Of a DNA stretch of 64,000 nucleotides, positions 17,022 through 25,756 are shown one piece after another. The position numbers and the translations under genes are program-made. Under the pieces are notes generated by a model, which saw nothing but the letters and a program-made list of their open reading frames with translations, searched no databases and was not told the origin of the DNA. This DNA comes from Pseudophaeobacter arcticus DSM 23566 (GTDB lineage Bacteria > Pseudomonadota > Alphaproteobacteria > Rhodobacterales > Rhodobacteraceae): positions 3,643,057 to 3,707,056 of the forward strand of contig NZ_KI421507.1 in the NCBI RefSeq assembly GCF_000473205.1. The letters run 5' to 3'. Position 1 is the stretch's first letter; every line of letters begins with the position of its first letter.

Positions 17022-17846
17022 ATGACCAGCATTCTGACAAACAATGGCGCAATGGTTGCTCTGCAGACGTTGTCCTCTATCAACAGCAGCCTGACAGACA
17101 CCCAGAACCAGATCTCTACTGGTAAAGAAGTCGGCGCGGCCAAAGACAACTCTGCCATCTGGGCGATTTCCAAAGTTATGGAATCGGATGTCGCTGGCTT
17201 TGAAGCCGTATCCGACTCGCTGTCGCTGGGTGAATCCACTGTTGCGGTTGCAACTGCGGGCGCTGAGCAAATCACCGAACTTCTGAAAGAAATGAAGGAA
17301 AAAGTTGTTGCGGCAACTGGTGAAAACGTTGACCACAGCAAACTCGAAGCTGACGTAAACGAGCTGAAAAACCAGATCACCTCGGTGATTGGTGCTTCTC
17401 AGTTCAACGGTGCCAACCTGCTGAACACCGCAGGCGGCGACATTACTGTTCTGTCTTCGCTGGACCGTGATGCATCTGGTGCTGTGACTGCTTCCAACAT
17501 CACCGTTGCTTCGGTTGATTTTGAAGCCGGCCTCTCGCTGTCCACCGTTGTGATGACCGATGCGACAACTGCTGAAGCCTCGATTGATGACATCGAAGCA
17601 CTGATCCAGGCTGCCGTTGATGGCACTGCGGCTCTGGGTGCCTCGGCTGCACGTATCGAGCGTCAGAACGAGTTTGTCACCAAAGTGACCGACGCCATGA
17701 AGTCCGGCATTGGTTCGCTTGTTGACACCAACATGGAAGAAGCATCCGCCCGACTGAAAGCTCTGCAGACACAGCAGCAGCTTGGTGTTCAGGCGCTGTC
17801 CATTGCCAACTCGGCTCCGGAAACTCTGCAGCAGCTGTTCCGTTAA
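17022..17846 (+). CDS. fliC: Flagellin
   Basis: This 274-residue protein is the filament subunit. The conserved N-terminal coiled-coil domain begins SILTNNGAMVALQTL, and the C-terminal one ends ALSIANSAPETLQQLFR. Only a small variable part lies between, so it is a short D0/D1-type flagellin typical of this family. AAGGA 8 bases before the ATG supports the start. A strong hairpin follows, then flaF and flbT, which control flagellin synthesis and secretion in alphaproteobacteria. It is the only flagellin gene in the window, and no FliD cap or FliS chaperone gene accompanies it. Confidence 0.95.
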   Translation: MTSILTNNGAMVALQTLSSINSSLTDTQNQISTGKEVGAAKDNSAIWAISKVMESDVAGFEAVSDSLSLGESTVAVATAGAEQITELLKEMKEKVVAATGENVDHSKLEADVNELKNQITSVIGASQFNGANLLNTAGGDITVLSSLDRDASGAVTASNITVASVDFEAGLSLSTVVMTDATTAEASIDDIEALIQAAVDGTAALGASAARIERQNEFVTKVTDAMKSGIGSLVDTNMEEASARLKALQTQQQLGVQALSIANSAPETLQQLFR

Positions 17847-17855
17847 AAGACCTAA

Positions 17856-17881
17856 CCCAGGGCGTGTCTTCACGCCCTGGG
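17856..17881 (+). terminator. Hairpin after flagellin
   Basis: A perfect 11-base-pair stem (CCCAGGGCGTG with CACGCCCTGGG) and TCTT loop begins 9 bases after the flagellin stop. The following tract CCCCTTCTC is only weakly T-rich, so it may act as a 3'-end stabiliser or partial terminator that keeps flaF and flbT expression below that of flagellin. Confidence 0.7.
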
Positions 17882-17925
17882 CCCCTTCTCAGAGAATCTG
17901 AAGAAATAATACGTTAGGAAAACAC

Positions 17926-18312
17926 GTGAACGCACTTCTGAAAGCGAAGAGTGCCTATTCCGCGGCAAATGCCCCGACCAGAACAACCAAAGACCATGAG
18001 TATGATATCGTTGCTCGTGCGACCCAAAATCTGCTTGCCGCCCACAAGACCGCTAGTGCGAAAAAAGGCGCCGAAGGCTTTGCCGTATTAGCCGAAGCAC
18101 TGCATAAGAATCGCAAGATGTGGACCATCTTCGAAGTTGATCTCGCTGCAAAAGAAAACCAGTTGCCGCAAGATGTTAAAGATAATCTGTTTTACCTAGC
18201 CGAATTCACCCGCCAACACACCAGCAAGGTCCTATCGCGTAAAGCGAATGTGAGAGCGCTGATTGAAGTCAACATGGCCGTCCTGCGCGGCCTCCGTAGC
18301 GGAGCAACCTAA
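17926..18312 (+). CDS. flaF: Flagellar biosynthesis regulator FlaF
   Basis: This 128-residue cytoplasmic protein is required for flagellin translation and secretion in alphaproteobacteria. The family pattern is clear: AYSAANAPTRTTKDHEYD at the N-terminus, then LAEALHKNRKMWTIFEVDLA and a helical C-terminus. The start is GTG with AGGAA shortly upstream. It sits directly between flagellin and flbT, the conserved gene order. In Caulobacter FlaF acts as a flagellin-specific factor opposing FlbT; the same role is inferred here. Confidence 0.92.
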   Translation: MNALLKAKSAYSAANAPTRTTKDHEYDIVARATQNLLAAHKTASAKKGAEGFAVLAEALHKNRKMWTIFEVDLAAKENQLPQDVKDNLFYLAEFTRQHTSKVLSRKANVRALIEVNMAVLRGLRSGAT

Positions 18313-18314
18313 AT

Positions 18315-18719
18315 ATGAGTGGACTTGTTCTTAAACTTGCCCCCAAAGAGCGGGTTTTGGTAAATGGTGCTGTCATCGAAAACGGTGATCGGCGGAGCCG
18401 CCTTTCTATCGTTACCCCGGATGCCAATATCCTGCGTCTGCGCGATGCCATCCATCCAGAAAATGCCAATACGCCTGTGCGCCGCGTGTGCTATGCAGCG
18501 CAGTTGGTACTGACCGGCGACAGCGATCCCAAAGAAGATCGTCTGCCTATGCTGCGTCGGATCGAAGAGCTGAGCCAGGTCTTTGTTGACCCCGATAGCC
18601 GTTCGGCCCTGGCCGAGGCAACAGAAGCCCTGTTGGACGACAATCATTACAGATGTTTGAAATCCCTGCGCACCCTGCTGCCACGGGAAGAACGTCTGAT
18701 GGCGATCCGTCCGTCATGA
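18315..18719 (+). CDS. flbT: Flagellin translation repressor FlbT
   Basis: This 134-residue protein is an RNA-binding post-transcriptional regulator that destabilises flagellin mRNA when hook assembly is incomplete, as known from Caulobacter. It begins GLVLKLAPKERVLVNGAVIE and has the family segment ILRLRDAIHPENANTPVRR. It begins two bases after flaF ends and overlaps the next gene by 4 bases (ATGA), indicating a coupled operon. The flagellin leader (16796-17021) would be its target. Confidence 0.92.
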   Translation: MSGLVLKLAPKERVLVNGAVIENGDRRSRLSIVTPDANILRLRDAIHPENANTPVRRVCYAAQLVLTGDSDPKEDRLPMLRRIEELSQVFVDPDSRSALAEATEALLDDNHYRCLKSLRTLLPREERLMAIRPS

Positions 18720-19522
18720 GCTTTGAACCCACCATCCCTTCAACTGGCTTGACGGGTTGGGCCTTCTTACAGGCCACCTATGACCGCCAGTTTGAGCACT
18801 TCAACAAGGACCCGATCCTGGAGCGCGACAACGAGTACTTCATGGAAAACATCAGCAAGGTCAAAACCGCAGAGGACTTGGTTTCTGACTATCGCCTGTT
18901 GGATGTTGCCTTGAATGCCTTCGGTCTCGCCAGTGAGATCGATTCAAAGGCGATGATTCAGAAGGTACTGGAAGATGGGAGCGAAGCGGATGATGCCTTG
19001 GCCAACAAGCTGGGCGACGACCGTTGGATCGATTTCACCAATGCCTTTGGGTTTGGCCCCGGCCTCGTTCCCGTGACCGGCCTGACCTATAGAATGCAGG
19101 AGATCGCCGACAAGAACGTTGTGCAGTCTTTTGAAGACGCGGTCGGGCAGCAGGACGTTTCCATGCAGATCTCTCTGTATGCCGAACGGGAACTGGTGGA
19201 TCTGGTCACCTTCGATGACGAAGGCGAAGAACTGTCAATCACGGGTCAATGGCTTAACATCATTGGTCAGCCGCAGCTTCAAACCATGATGCAGACTGCA
19301 CTTGGATTGCCAAGTGATCTGGCGCTGCTTGATATCGACCAGCAGGTGGGCATCATGCAGGATGCTGCAAAAAAACGGTTTGGGTCCGACGATCTCACCA
19401 TGTTTTCTGATCCGGAACAGTTAACAAAACTGGTCAACACCTATCTGGCACGGACCGAGTTGGATGCCTACTCAGGCTCCACGTCCTCTGGAGCTCTGGC
19501 GCTTTCGCTCCTGCAAGCCTGA
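18716..19522 (+). CDS. DUF1217 protein in the flagellin operon
   Basis: This 268-residue protein belongs to a family of unknown function (DUF1217) found mainly near alphaproteobacterial flagellar genes. It begins SFEPTIPSTGLTGWAFLQ, looks helical and soluble, and has no signal peptide or membrane segment. The C-terminus ends GALALSLLQA, reminiscent of exported flagellar axial proteins with hydrophobic C-terminal helices, but this is only a resemblance. The ATG overlaps the flbT stop, and a good terminator follows, so it is the last gene of the flagellin-flaF-flbT unit. An export substrate or assembly factor is a reasonable guess. Confidence 0.7.
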   Translation: MSFEPTIPSTGLTGWAFLQATYDRQFEHFNKDPILERDNEYFMENISKVKTAEDLVSDYRLLDVALNAFGLASEIDSKAMIQKVLEDGSEADDALANKLGDDRWIDFTNAFGFGPGLVPVTGLTYRMQEIADKNVVQSFEDAVGQQDVSMQISLYAERELVDLVTFDDEGEELSITGQWLNIIGQPQLQTMMQTALGLPSDLALLDIDQQVGIMQDAAKKRFGSDDLTMFSDPEQLTKLVNTYLARTELDAYSGSTSSGALALSLLQA

Positions 19523-19560
19523 GCAAAGCCTGCCAAACCGATAGGTTGAAACTGAATAGA

Positions 19561-19595
19561 GGGCGATCCAGGTAGACTGGAAGGCGCCCTTTTTT
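19561..19595 (+). terminator. Intrinsic terminator after the flaF-flbT-DUF1217 unit
   Basis: A two-part stem (GGGCG with CGCCC enclosing CCAG with CTGG) is followed by six T residues. It ends the rightward unit. Directly after it a 13-base direct repeat, TTTCTGTTTGAGA, occurs at 19593-19605 and 19612-19624; no function is seen for it. Confidence 0.8.
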
Positions 19596-19712
19596 CTGTT
19601 TGAGACCTGTCTTTCTGTTTGAGATCGTCTTTTGGCCGATGTGAGGCTCAAAAAATGCAGGCCTTTGGGCCCGCATAATGGGCAAGAGGCTGATAGCCCC
19701 TTGCCGCCGTTG

Positions 19713-21041
19713 TTAGCGCCCCTTCGACGCGCGGCGCAGCATCAATTGCAGGCGGGCAAAGCTGTTTTCTATCCCGCTTGGATCGTCCTTGCCAAAGAAG
19801 GCATCCAGTTCCGGCCAGATCTTCACCGCCTGATCCAGAACCGCATCATTGCCTTCGGAATACAGTCCAGCGCGGATCATCACTTCGGATTGCTCATAGG
19901 ACCCAAGGAACTTGCGCACCTCCAGAATGATGGCGTTCTCTTCTGCTGTCGCCGCCGCTGGCAAGCTCCGCGAGACCGAACGCGAGACATCAACCGCCGG
20001 GAAGCGTCCCCGCTCGGCAATCTCCCGGTTGAGCACGATATGCCCGTCCAGAACACCGCGCAGGATATCTGCAATGGGTTCATCCATGTCAGAGCCCGCC
20101 ACCAGAACACTGAACACCGCCGTGATGTCGCCCTGCCCCTCAGCGCCGGGACCAGCCCGTTCGCAGAGCCCGGTGATCAGAGGCGTCACAGAGGGGGGAA
20201 AGCCACGTAGCGAGGGTGCCTCGCCTGAGGCGGCAGAAATCTCGCGGTGGGCCTCGGCAAAACGCGTCACCGAGTCAGCCATGAACAGCACGTTTTTGCC
20301 CTGGTCGCGAAAATGTTCAGCGATGGTCATCGCAGCCCAGGCGCTGCGGCGGCGCACCAGTGCCGATTGGTCAGAGGTGGCAGCCACAACAACCGCCCGT
20401 TTCATGCCTTCTGGCCCCAGAACCTCTTCGACAAAGTGATTCACTTCCCGTCCACGTTCGCCAATCAGCGCCATGACAACCACATCGGCCTGCATAAATT
20501 GCGCCATTTTTGCGAGCAAAGTTGATTTACCAACCCCCGAACCCGCAAAAAGACCAATACGCTGGCCCTGCACGATGGGGAGAATCGTATTGAACACCGA
20601 CAGTCCGGTCTCCAGACGCCCCCCCATATGACGCCGCCCTGCCGCTTTTGGAGGCGGCGCCATCAGATCCCGCGCCTTCTCTCCGCGCAGCATCGGCCTG
20701 CCATCCAGAGGTTCCCCAAAGGGATCAATCACCCGGCCAATCCAGTTATCCCCCGGGGCAAATTCTGGCGCCGGGCGCAGCATCACACGATCATTCATCG
20801 CAACACGATCCGGTGCACGATCAGGTAACATGCTGATTTTACTGTTACTAATTTTCAGCACTTCGCCGTGCAATTCATCACCCGGCCCCCGCACAAGAAC
20901 CAGGCGATCGCCGATTCGCGCTTCGCGTTCCAGGCCGGATATTTCGATTTCTCCCCCAGAAATTCCGCTGACGCGTCCCATGGAAGTTGCCAATTTCTTA
21001 CTGGCGATTTGTTCGGTCAAAGCTTTCAGCTCTGGAATCAT
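19713..21041 (-). CDS. fliI: Flagellum-specific export ATPase FliI
   Basis: This 442-residue cytoplasmic ATPase drives unloading of flagellar substrates at the export gate. It is related to F1 ATPase beta: Walker A GSGVGKST at 167-174, the Walker B region FMADSVTRFAEA, and SERG-like family segments. The ATG at 21041 is chosen because GGAGG lies 9 bases upstream, the protein then begins like other FliI proteins, and a longer start at 21188 would run into the divergent flgB gene. It is a single leftward gene divergent from the rod gene operon; its partner FliH is encoded at 39621. Confidence 0.94.
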   Translation of the reverse strand: MIPELKALTEQIASKKLATSMGRVSGISGGEIEISGLEREARIGDRLVLVRGPGDELHGEVLKISNSKISMLPDRAPDRVAMNDRVMLRPAPEFAPGDNWIGRVIDPFGEPLDGRPMLRGEKARDLMAPPPKAAGRRHMGGRLETGLSVFNTILPIVQGQRIGLFAGSGVGKSTLLAKMAQFMQADVVVMALIGERGREVNHFVEEVLGPEGMKRAVVVAATSDQSALVRRRSAWAAMTIAEHFRDQGKNVLFMADSVTRFAEAHREISAASGEAPSLRGFPPSVTPLITGLCERAGPGAEGQGDITAVFSVLVAGSDMDEPIADILRGVLDGHIVLNREIAERGRFPAVDVSRSVSRSLPAAATAEENAIILEVRKFLGSYEQSEVMIRAGLYSEGNDAVLDQAVKIWPELDAFFGKDDPSGIENSFARLQLMLRRASKGR

Positions 21042-21129
21042 GGCCTGAGGCCTCCAAGTAGTTCCTGAAACAATTTCTAAAGGAATCAGGGTTAAGCCTT
21101 GATTGAAATTGATCGAGGGAGAAGCCCCG

Positions 21130-21516
21130 GTGTTCACCGAACTGAACGTTTTTAAAATCGCATATTCGATGGCCAGCCATGCCGGCAAGCGTCAAGCGCT
21201 GGTGGCTGAAAACATCGCGAATGCTGATACGCCTGGTTATCACACCAAGGATATCAAACCTTTTAAAGAGGTCTATGCCGCCGGGCCGCGCCCGGGCGAC
21301 ATGGTGGCCTCACGCGGCTCGCATCTGAATGGCATCAACGGATCCCACATGGATTGGGCCGTGACCACATCGCCCGATGGCGCCGACCCCAACGACAATA
21401 CCGTCTCGCTCGAGACCGAGATCTTCCACGGGGTTGAGGTCAAGCGTCAGCACGACCGCGCGCTCGCTATCTATAAATCATCGATGAACATTCTGCGCAC
21501 CAGTCTGGGACGCTAA
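21130..21516 (+). CDS. flgB: Flagellar basal-body rod protein FlgB
   Basis: This 128-residue proximal rod protein is exported through the flagellar apparatus. The rod signature ENIANADTPGYHTKDI is at about residues 25-40, and the C-terminal helix ends MNILRTSLGR. The GTG at 21130 is preferred because GAGGGAGA lies about 7 bases upstream; a TTG at 21103 would add 9 residues. It starts a rightward operon (flgB-flgC-fliE-fliQ-flgF-flgG-flgA-flgH-fliL-like). Confidence 0.92.
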   Translation: MFTELNVFKIAYSMASHAGKRQALVAENIANADTPGYHTKDIKPFKEVYAAGPRPGDMVASRGSHLNGINGSHMDWAVTTSPDGADPNDNTVSLETEIFHGVEVKRQHDRALAIYKSSMNILRTSLGR

Positions 21517-21530
21517 AGGGGACATGACCA

Positions 21531-21923
21531 ATGAGTGAATTTTCCAATTCTCTGAGTGTGACCGCCAGCGGCCTGAAAGCACAGGCCACCCGGCTGCGCC
21601 ACGTTTCTGAAAACATCTCCAACGCCGATACCCCCGGGTATCGCCGCAAGAGCGTCCCGTTTGAGGCAACGCGCGATCTGGAGAATGATGTGGAACGGGT
21701 CAAAACCGGCCGCGTTACCCTGGACCGCAGCGATCTGGACGACATCTATGATCCCTCACATCCGCTGGCAGATGAAAGCGGACACTACGAAGGATCGAAC
21801 GTCGATCTGATGATCGAAATCGCTGACGCCCGCGAGGCCCAGCGCAGCTATGACGCCAACCTGAAAATGTTTGAACAAACCCGTGGTATGTCAGCCTCGC
21901 TGATGGACCTGCTGAGACGTTAA
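21531..21923 (+). CDS. flgC: Flagellar basal-body rod protein FlgC
   Basis: This 130-residue proximal rod protein has the signature SENISNADTPGYRRK near residues 24-38 and the typical C-terminus DANLKMFEQTRGMSASLMDLL. It follows flgB by 14 bases with AAAGGGGA upstream of the start. Length is usual for the family. Confidence 0.95.
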   Translation: MSEFSNSLSVTASGLKAQATRLRHVSENISNADTPGYRRKSVPFEATRDLENDVERVKTGRVTLDRSDLDDIYDPSHPLADESGHYEGSNVDLMIEIADAREAQRSYDANLKMFEQTRGMSASLMDLLRR

Positions 21924-21946
21924 TCTAACACCCGAGGAGATCCAGA

Positions 21947-22246
21947 ATGGATATTCGCTCTATCACTGCCGCCGCTGGTGGCTATGCCGCCGCCCGTCCC
22001 GCCACCAAGGTGGATCCAGAATTCACGGGCCCCAGCCCCACCGAGCAGCTGCGCTCAAGCTTTGCCAGCTTTGCCAACACCATGCAGGTTGGTGAGCAAA
22101 CCGCCGTTCAGTCGATGACAGGCGATGGTGATCCCCACGCGCTGGTTCAGGCGCTGGCCCAGACCGAGCTGGCGGTTGAGACCGCAGTGACCGTGCGCAA
22201 CAAAGTGGTCGAAGCCTATCAAGAAATCCTGCGGATGCCGGTCTAA
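21947..22246 (+). CDS. fliE: Flagellar hook-basal body protein FliE
   Basis: This 99-residue protein joins the MS ring to the proximal rod. The C-terminal FliE pattern is visible: ALAQTELAVETAVTVRNKVVEAYQ, then EILRMPV at the very end. A GAGGAG site precedes the start. It lies between flgC and fliQ in the rod operon; only 4 bases separate it from fliQ. Confidence 0.93.
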   Translation: MDIRSITAAAGGYAAARPATKVDPEFTGPSPTEQLRSSFASFANTMQVGEQTAVQSMTGDGDPHALVQALAQTELAVETAVTVRNKVVEAYQEILRMPV

Positions 22247-22250
22247 GCCA

Positions 22251-22523
22251 ATGATGAGCGAGGGCCAATTCTACGACACCCTACGGCAGGCTCTTTGGGC
22301 CGCGGTAACCATGTCATCGCCGATTCTGGCGGTGGCCCTGGTTGTCGGCCTCGCCATTGGTCTGTTTCAGGCCCTGACATCCGTACAGGAAATGACCCTG
22401 ACCTTTGTCCCCAAACTGGCGGCAATTGTTGTCGTGTTCTGGATGTCCATGGGGTTCATGACTCAAACACTCGTGGCCTTTTTTAACGGCCATATCATTC
22501 CTTTGATCGCAGGAGTTTCGTAA
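22251..22523 (+). CDS. fliQ: Flagellar export gate protein FliQ
   Basis: This 90-residue integral membrane protein is a component of the export gate (with FliP and FliR). Two long hydrophobic helices are visible (about residues 17-38 and 50-75), with the conserved FQALTSVQEMTLTFVPKL between them. Its stop overlaps the flgF start (TAATG). fliP and fliR are elsewhere in the cluster (40509 and 29349). Confidence 0.93.
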   Translation: MMSEGQFYDTLRQALWAAVTMSSPILAVALVVGLAIGLFQALTSVQEMTLTFVPKLAAIVVVFWMSMGFMTQTLVAFFNGHIIPLIAGVS

Positions 22524-23236
22524 TGGGAAACGCAGGCTACGCAACCCTCTCCCGTCAAACCGGTTTGATGCGCGAAATGCGCGTGGTGGCGAATAACATC
22601 GCCAACTCTGCCACCACCGGCTACCGCTCTGAGGGGTTGATTTTTTCGGAGTTTGTCCAATCCTCGCCAGGCCAGCAATCGCTGTCGATGGCGCGGGCGA
22701 ATATTTTCAACACCTCGATGGAACAGGGGCAGTTGACCCAGACCGGTGGCACCTTTGACTTTGCAGTCGAAGGTGACGCCTATTTCATGATTGAAACCCC
22801 GCTGGGGGAACGGCTGACCCGATCAGGCGCCTTCTCTCCCAATGCTGCGGGCGATCTGGTGACCATGGACGGCCATAAGGTGCTGGATGCGGGCCGCGCG
22901 CCTGTCTTTATTCCAGGCACCGCTGAATCCATTCATGTCGGGGCAGATGGCACCATTACCGCCGATGGCAATACCGTCGGTCAGATTGGCCTGTTTCAGC
23001 CAGACGAAGGAACCGTCTTGATGCGCGAGGATGGCGTGATGTTCCGCGCCGAGGGCGAGATTGTAGAATCCGAAACCGCCAAAATGGTGCAGGGGTTTCT
23101 GGAGGGATCCAACGTCAATGCCATCACCCAGGTGACCCGAATGATTGAAATCCAGCGCGCCTATGAAATGGGCCAGAGTTTTCTGGAAACAGAAGACCAG
23201 CGCATCCGCAACGCCATTGAAAAACTGATCAAGTAA
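22523..23236 (+). CDS. flgF: Flagellar basal-body rod protein FlgF
   Basis: This 237-residue rod protein has the N-terminal signature VVANNIANSATTGYRSE (about 20-36) and the C-terminal flg_bbr domain (FLEGSNVNAITQVTRMIEIQ, then RAYEMGQ). It overlaps fliQ by one base and is followed by flgG 13 bases later. Length matches FlgF. Confidence 0.93.
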   Translation: MGNAGYATLSRQTGLMREMRVVANNIANSATTGYRSEGLIFSEFVQSSPGQQSLSMARANIFNTSMEQGQLTQTGGTFDFAVEGDAYFMIETPLGERLTRSGAFSPNAAGDLVTMDGHKVLDAGRAPVFIPGTAESIHVGADGTITADGNTVGQIGLFQPDEGTVLMREDGVMFRAEGEIVESETAKMVQGFLEGSNVNAITQVTRMIEIQRAYEMGQSFLETEDQRIRNAIEKLIK

Positions 23237-23249
23237 TAGGAGACCACCG

Positions 23250-24035
23250 ATGCGTGCCCTAAAAATCGCCGCAACAGGTATGAGCGCGCAGCAGCTGCGT
23301 GTTGAAACCATCGCGAACAACTTGGCCAATATGAACACCACGGCCTACAATCCCCGCCGCGCCGAATTTGCCGATCTGCACTACCAGCAGGTCACCCGCG
23401 CCGGCACCGTGAATGCCTCTGATGGGACCATCCTGCCAACGGGTGTTCAGGTGGGTCTGGGTGTGCGCCCTGCCGCCATTTCCGTGCATCTGCAACAGGG
23501 TGCCCTGGAACAGACCGGCAATGACCTTGATGTTGCCATCGAAGGCAAGGGCTATCTGGAAGTCACCCTGCCCTCGGGTCAAAGCGGCTATACCCGCGAT
23601 GGCGCGCTGAAACGCTCTGCCGAGGGGCTGGTTGTCACCTCGGATGGCTATGCGGTAGCGCCGGATGTGACCATTCCCGACGATGCGGTCAGCATCTCGA
23701 TCAATGGCTCTGGCGAGGTCTACGCCTACTTTGATGAAACCGCCGAGGGACAGCTGCTGGGCCAGCTCAGCCTTGCCAGTTTCACCAACCCCAAGGGGCT
23801 GGAAGCCATCGGCAGCAATCTTTTCACTGAGACCGAGGCCTCAGGTGCGCCCAATGTGTCAACTGCTGGCGAAGATGGGCTTGGCACCTTCCGCCAGGGT
23901 TATCTCGAAGGCAGCTCTGTCGATTCGGTTCGCGAAGTCACCGAGCTGATCGAGGCGCAGCGCGGCTATGAAATGAATTCCAAAGTCATCTCTGCTGTCG
24001 ATCAGATGATGTCTGCGACGACACAGATTCGCTAA
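23250..24035 (+). CDS. flgG: Flagellar distal rod protein FlgG
   Basis: This 261-residue protein forms the distal rod. It begins MRALKIAATGMSAQQLRVE with the signature ANNLANMNTTAYNPRRAEF and ends with VTELIEAQRGYEMNSKVI, all typical of FlgG. TAGGAG upstream supports the start. The stop overlaps the flgA start (TAATG). Confidence 0.96.
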   Translation: MRALKIAATGMSAQQLRVETIANNLANMNTTAYNPRRAEFADLHYQQVTRAGTVNASDGTILPTGVQVGLGVRPAAISVHLQQGALEQTGNDLDVAIEGKGYLEVTLPSGQSGYTRDGALKRSAEGLVVTSDGYAVAPDVTIPDDAVSISINGSGEVYAYFDETAEGQLLGQLSLASFTNPKGLEAIGSNLFTETEASGAPNVSTAGEDGLGTFRQGYLEGSSVDSVREVTELIEAQRGYEMNSKVISAVDQMMSATTQIR

Positions 24036-24451
24036 TGAAACACATTCTCGCCCTTCTCATCGCCCTGACAGCCCAGACCGCCTGGGCCGAAATACTGGTG
24101 CCCCTGCGGACCATTCGGGCCAAAGAGATCATCCTTGCCACCGATCTGACCTTCAAACAGGTCAATGTGGCAGGTGCATTGTCAGATGCAAACGAAGTGG
24201 TGGGAATGGAAGCCCGTGTGCCGCTCTATCCCGGTCGCCCCCTGCGGCCCACCGATATCGGCCCACCCGCGATCATCGACCGAAACGACCTTGTTACACT
24301 CGCCTTTCGCCACAATGGGCTGACCATCTTGGCAGAGGGCCGCGCCTTGGGGCGGGGATCCGAAGGGGAATGGATCAAGGTTATGAACTTGGCATCACGG
24401 AACACCGTGACCGGGCGTGTAAACGCAGACGGGTCAGTAGAGGTAAAATAA
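24035..24451 (+). CDS. flgA: Flagellar P-ring assembly chaperone FlgA
   Basis: This 138-residue periplasmic protein helps FlgI polymerise into the P ring. A signal peptide ends after about residue 18 (AWA|EI), and a SAF-like domain follows with LYPGRPLRPTDIGPPAII. It is short compared with enterobacterial FlgA because the N-terminal domain is reduced, as is common in alphaproteobacteria. It is coupled to both flgG and flgH by one-base overlaps. Confidence 0.9.
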   Translation: MKHILALLIALTAQTAWAEILVPLRTIRAKEIILATDLTFKQVNVAGALSDANEVVGMEARVPLYPGRPLRPTDIGPPAIIDRNDLVTLAFRHNGLTILAEGRALGRGSEGEWIKVMNLASRNTVTGRVNADGSVEVK

Positions 24452-25191
24452 TGAACATGAAATCAATTGCCACCAAACTTGCACTGACTGGCCTGGTCTT
24501 GCTGGGGGCCTGCGCCCGCATGGATCATCTCGGGAAACCACCAACCCTGTCAGAAACCAGCGAATCGCCGGAACATGTCGCCATGCTGTGGCAGGGCCTG
24601 CCGACGGAGGTCCAGAACCAGCGCGCAGTGGACGGCTCTTCCCTGTGGAGCGGCTCGCAGAACTCACTGCTGGGGGATCGTCGTGCCGTGAACCGCGGGG
24701 ATATCCTTACCGTTGTGATTGAATTTGACGAACAGGCCGAAATCTCCAATGGCACCAGCCGATCGCGATCAAGTGCCGAAAGCATGGGGGTTCCGCAGCT
24801 CTTTGGCCTGCCGCAGCGCATTGATGGCAAACTTCCCGAGGGCGCCTCGATGGCGAACGCCGTTGATCTGACCGGGGCCAGCACCTCCAAGGGCAACGGA
24901 TCGGTAAAGCGGAACGAAAAGCTGGAAATGCGCGTCGCGGCAACCGTGGTTGATGTGCTGCCCAATGGTGTGCTTGCCATCAGCGGCAAACAGGAGGTTC
25001 GGGTCAACTTCGAACTGCGTGAGCTTTTGGTCTCGGGCTATGTGCGTCCCCAGGATATCAGCCGTCAGAACCAGATCACCTATGACAAGATCGCCTCGGC
25101 GCGGATCTCGTATGGTGGCCGTGGTCAGATCACCGATGTGCAACAACCCCGATACGGCCAGCAAGTGCTGGACGCGATCCTGCCATTCTGA
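24451..25191 (+). CDS. flgH: Flagellar L-ring protein FlgH (lipoprotein)
   Basis: This 246-residue outer-membrane lipoprotein forms the L ring. The lipoprotein signal ends in LLGAC, so the acylated cysteine is near residue 16. Conserved FlgH segments follow: SLWSGSQNSLLGDRRA, GDILTVVIEFDEQAEISN, and near the C-terminus YGGRGQITDVQQPRYGQQ. The ATG at 24451 overlaps the flgA stop; an upstream in-frame start would lie inside flgA. Confidence 0.95.
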   Translation: MNMKSIATKLALTGLVLLGACARMDHLGKPPTLSETSESPEHVAMLWQGLPTEVQNQRAVDGSSLWSGSQNSLLGDRRAVNRGDILTVVIEFDEQAEISNGTSRSRSSAESMGVPQLFGLPQRIDGKLPEGASMANAVDLTGASTSKGNGSVKRNEKLEMRVAATVVDVLPNGVLAISGKQEVRVNFELRELLVSGYVRPQDISRQNQITYDKIASARISYGGRGQITDVQQPRYGQQVLDAILPF

Positions 25192-25199
25192 GGTGACTT

Positions 25200-25730
25200 A
25201 TGATCGCTAAATTACTTCCTGTCATATTGCTGATTGTTGGCACCGCTGTCGGCATTGGGGCTGGCCTCATGCTGGCCTCCACCCCCGCCCCCCCAGCGGA
25301 ACACGCCAGCGGTGACAACATGGGCGATGACATTGATCACCCCGATGAAGAAAGCGGTGATCACGCGGAACATGAGGCCGGTGAGGATGAGCTTGGGCCC
25401 GATCCAAACCGGGAATACATCAAGATCGACAACCAGTTTGTCATCCCCGTGGTGGAGCGTGACAACCTGTCCTCGCTGGTGGTCATCGCGCTTAGTCTTG
25501 AGGTCAAGACCGGCATGACTGACAAGGTCCACCTCTATGAACCCAAGCTGCGCGATGCCTTCCTGCAGGTGCTGTTTGATCATGCCAATATGGGTGGCTT
25601 TCGCGGGGCCTTTACCCGCTCAGATGTTCTCAACCCGCTGCGCACCGCCCTGCGTGAGGCCGCGCAACGCGAGTTGGGCAAGGGCGTCTATGATGTGCTG
25701 ATCGTAGAGATCTCCCGCCAGGACGTATAA
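25200..25730 (+). CDS. FliL-family flagellar basal-body-associated protein (first of two)
   Basis: This 176-residue protein has an N-terminal membrane helix (about residues 5-26), an acidic, histidine-rich linker (residues 35-65) and a periplasmic FliL-like domain (EYIKIDNQFVIPVVERDN, and GKGVYDVLIVEI near the end). FliL proteins sit around the stator and support motor torque. A second, better-matching FliL is encoded at 37307-37831. GAGGTGA upstream supports the start. It is the last gene of the flgB operon, followed by a hairpin. Confidence 0.75.
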   Translation: MIAKLLPVILLIVGTAVGIGAGLMLASTPAPPAEHASGDNMGDDIDHPDEESGDHAEHEAGEDELGPDPNREYIKIDNQFVIPVVERDNLSSLVVIALSLEVKTGMTDKVHLYEPKLRDAFLQVLFDHANMGGFRGAFTRSDVLNPLRTALREAAQRELGKGVYDVLIVEISRQDV

Positions 25731-25756
25731 TAACTGACTGGGAATCCGGAATGCTA

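Noticed and set aside
21042..21188. Longer start of fliI at 21188
   Set aside because: It would overlap the divergent flgB gene and adds residues without FliI resemblance; GGAGG precedes the ATG at 21041.
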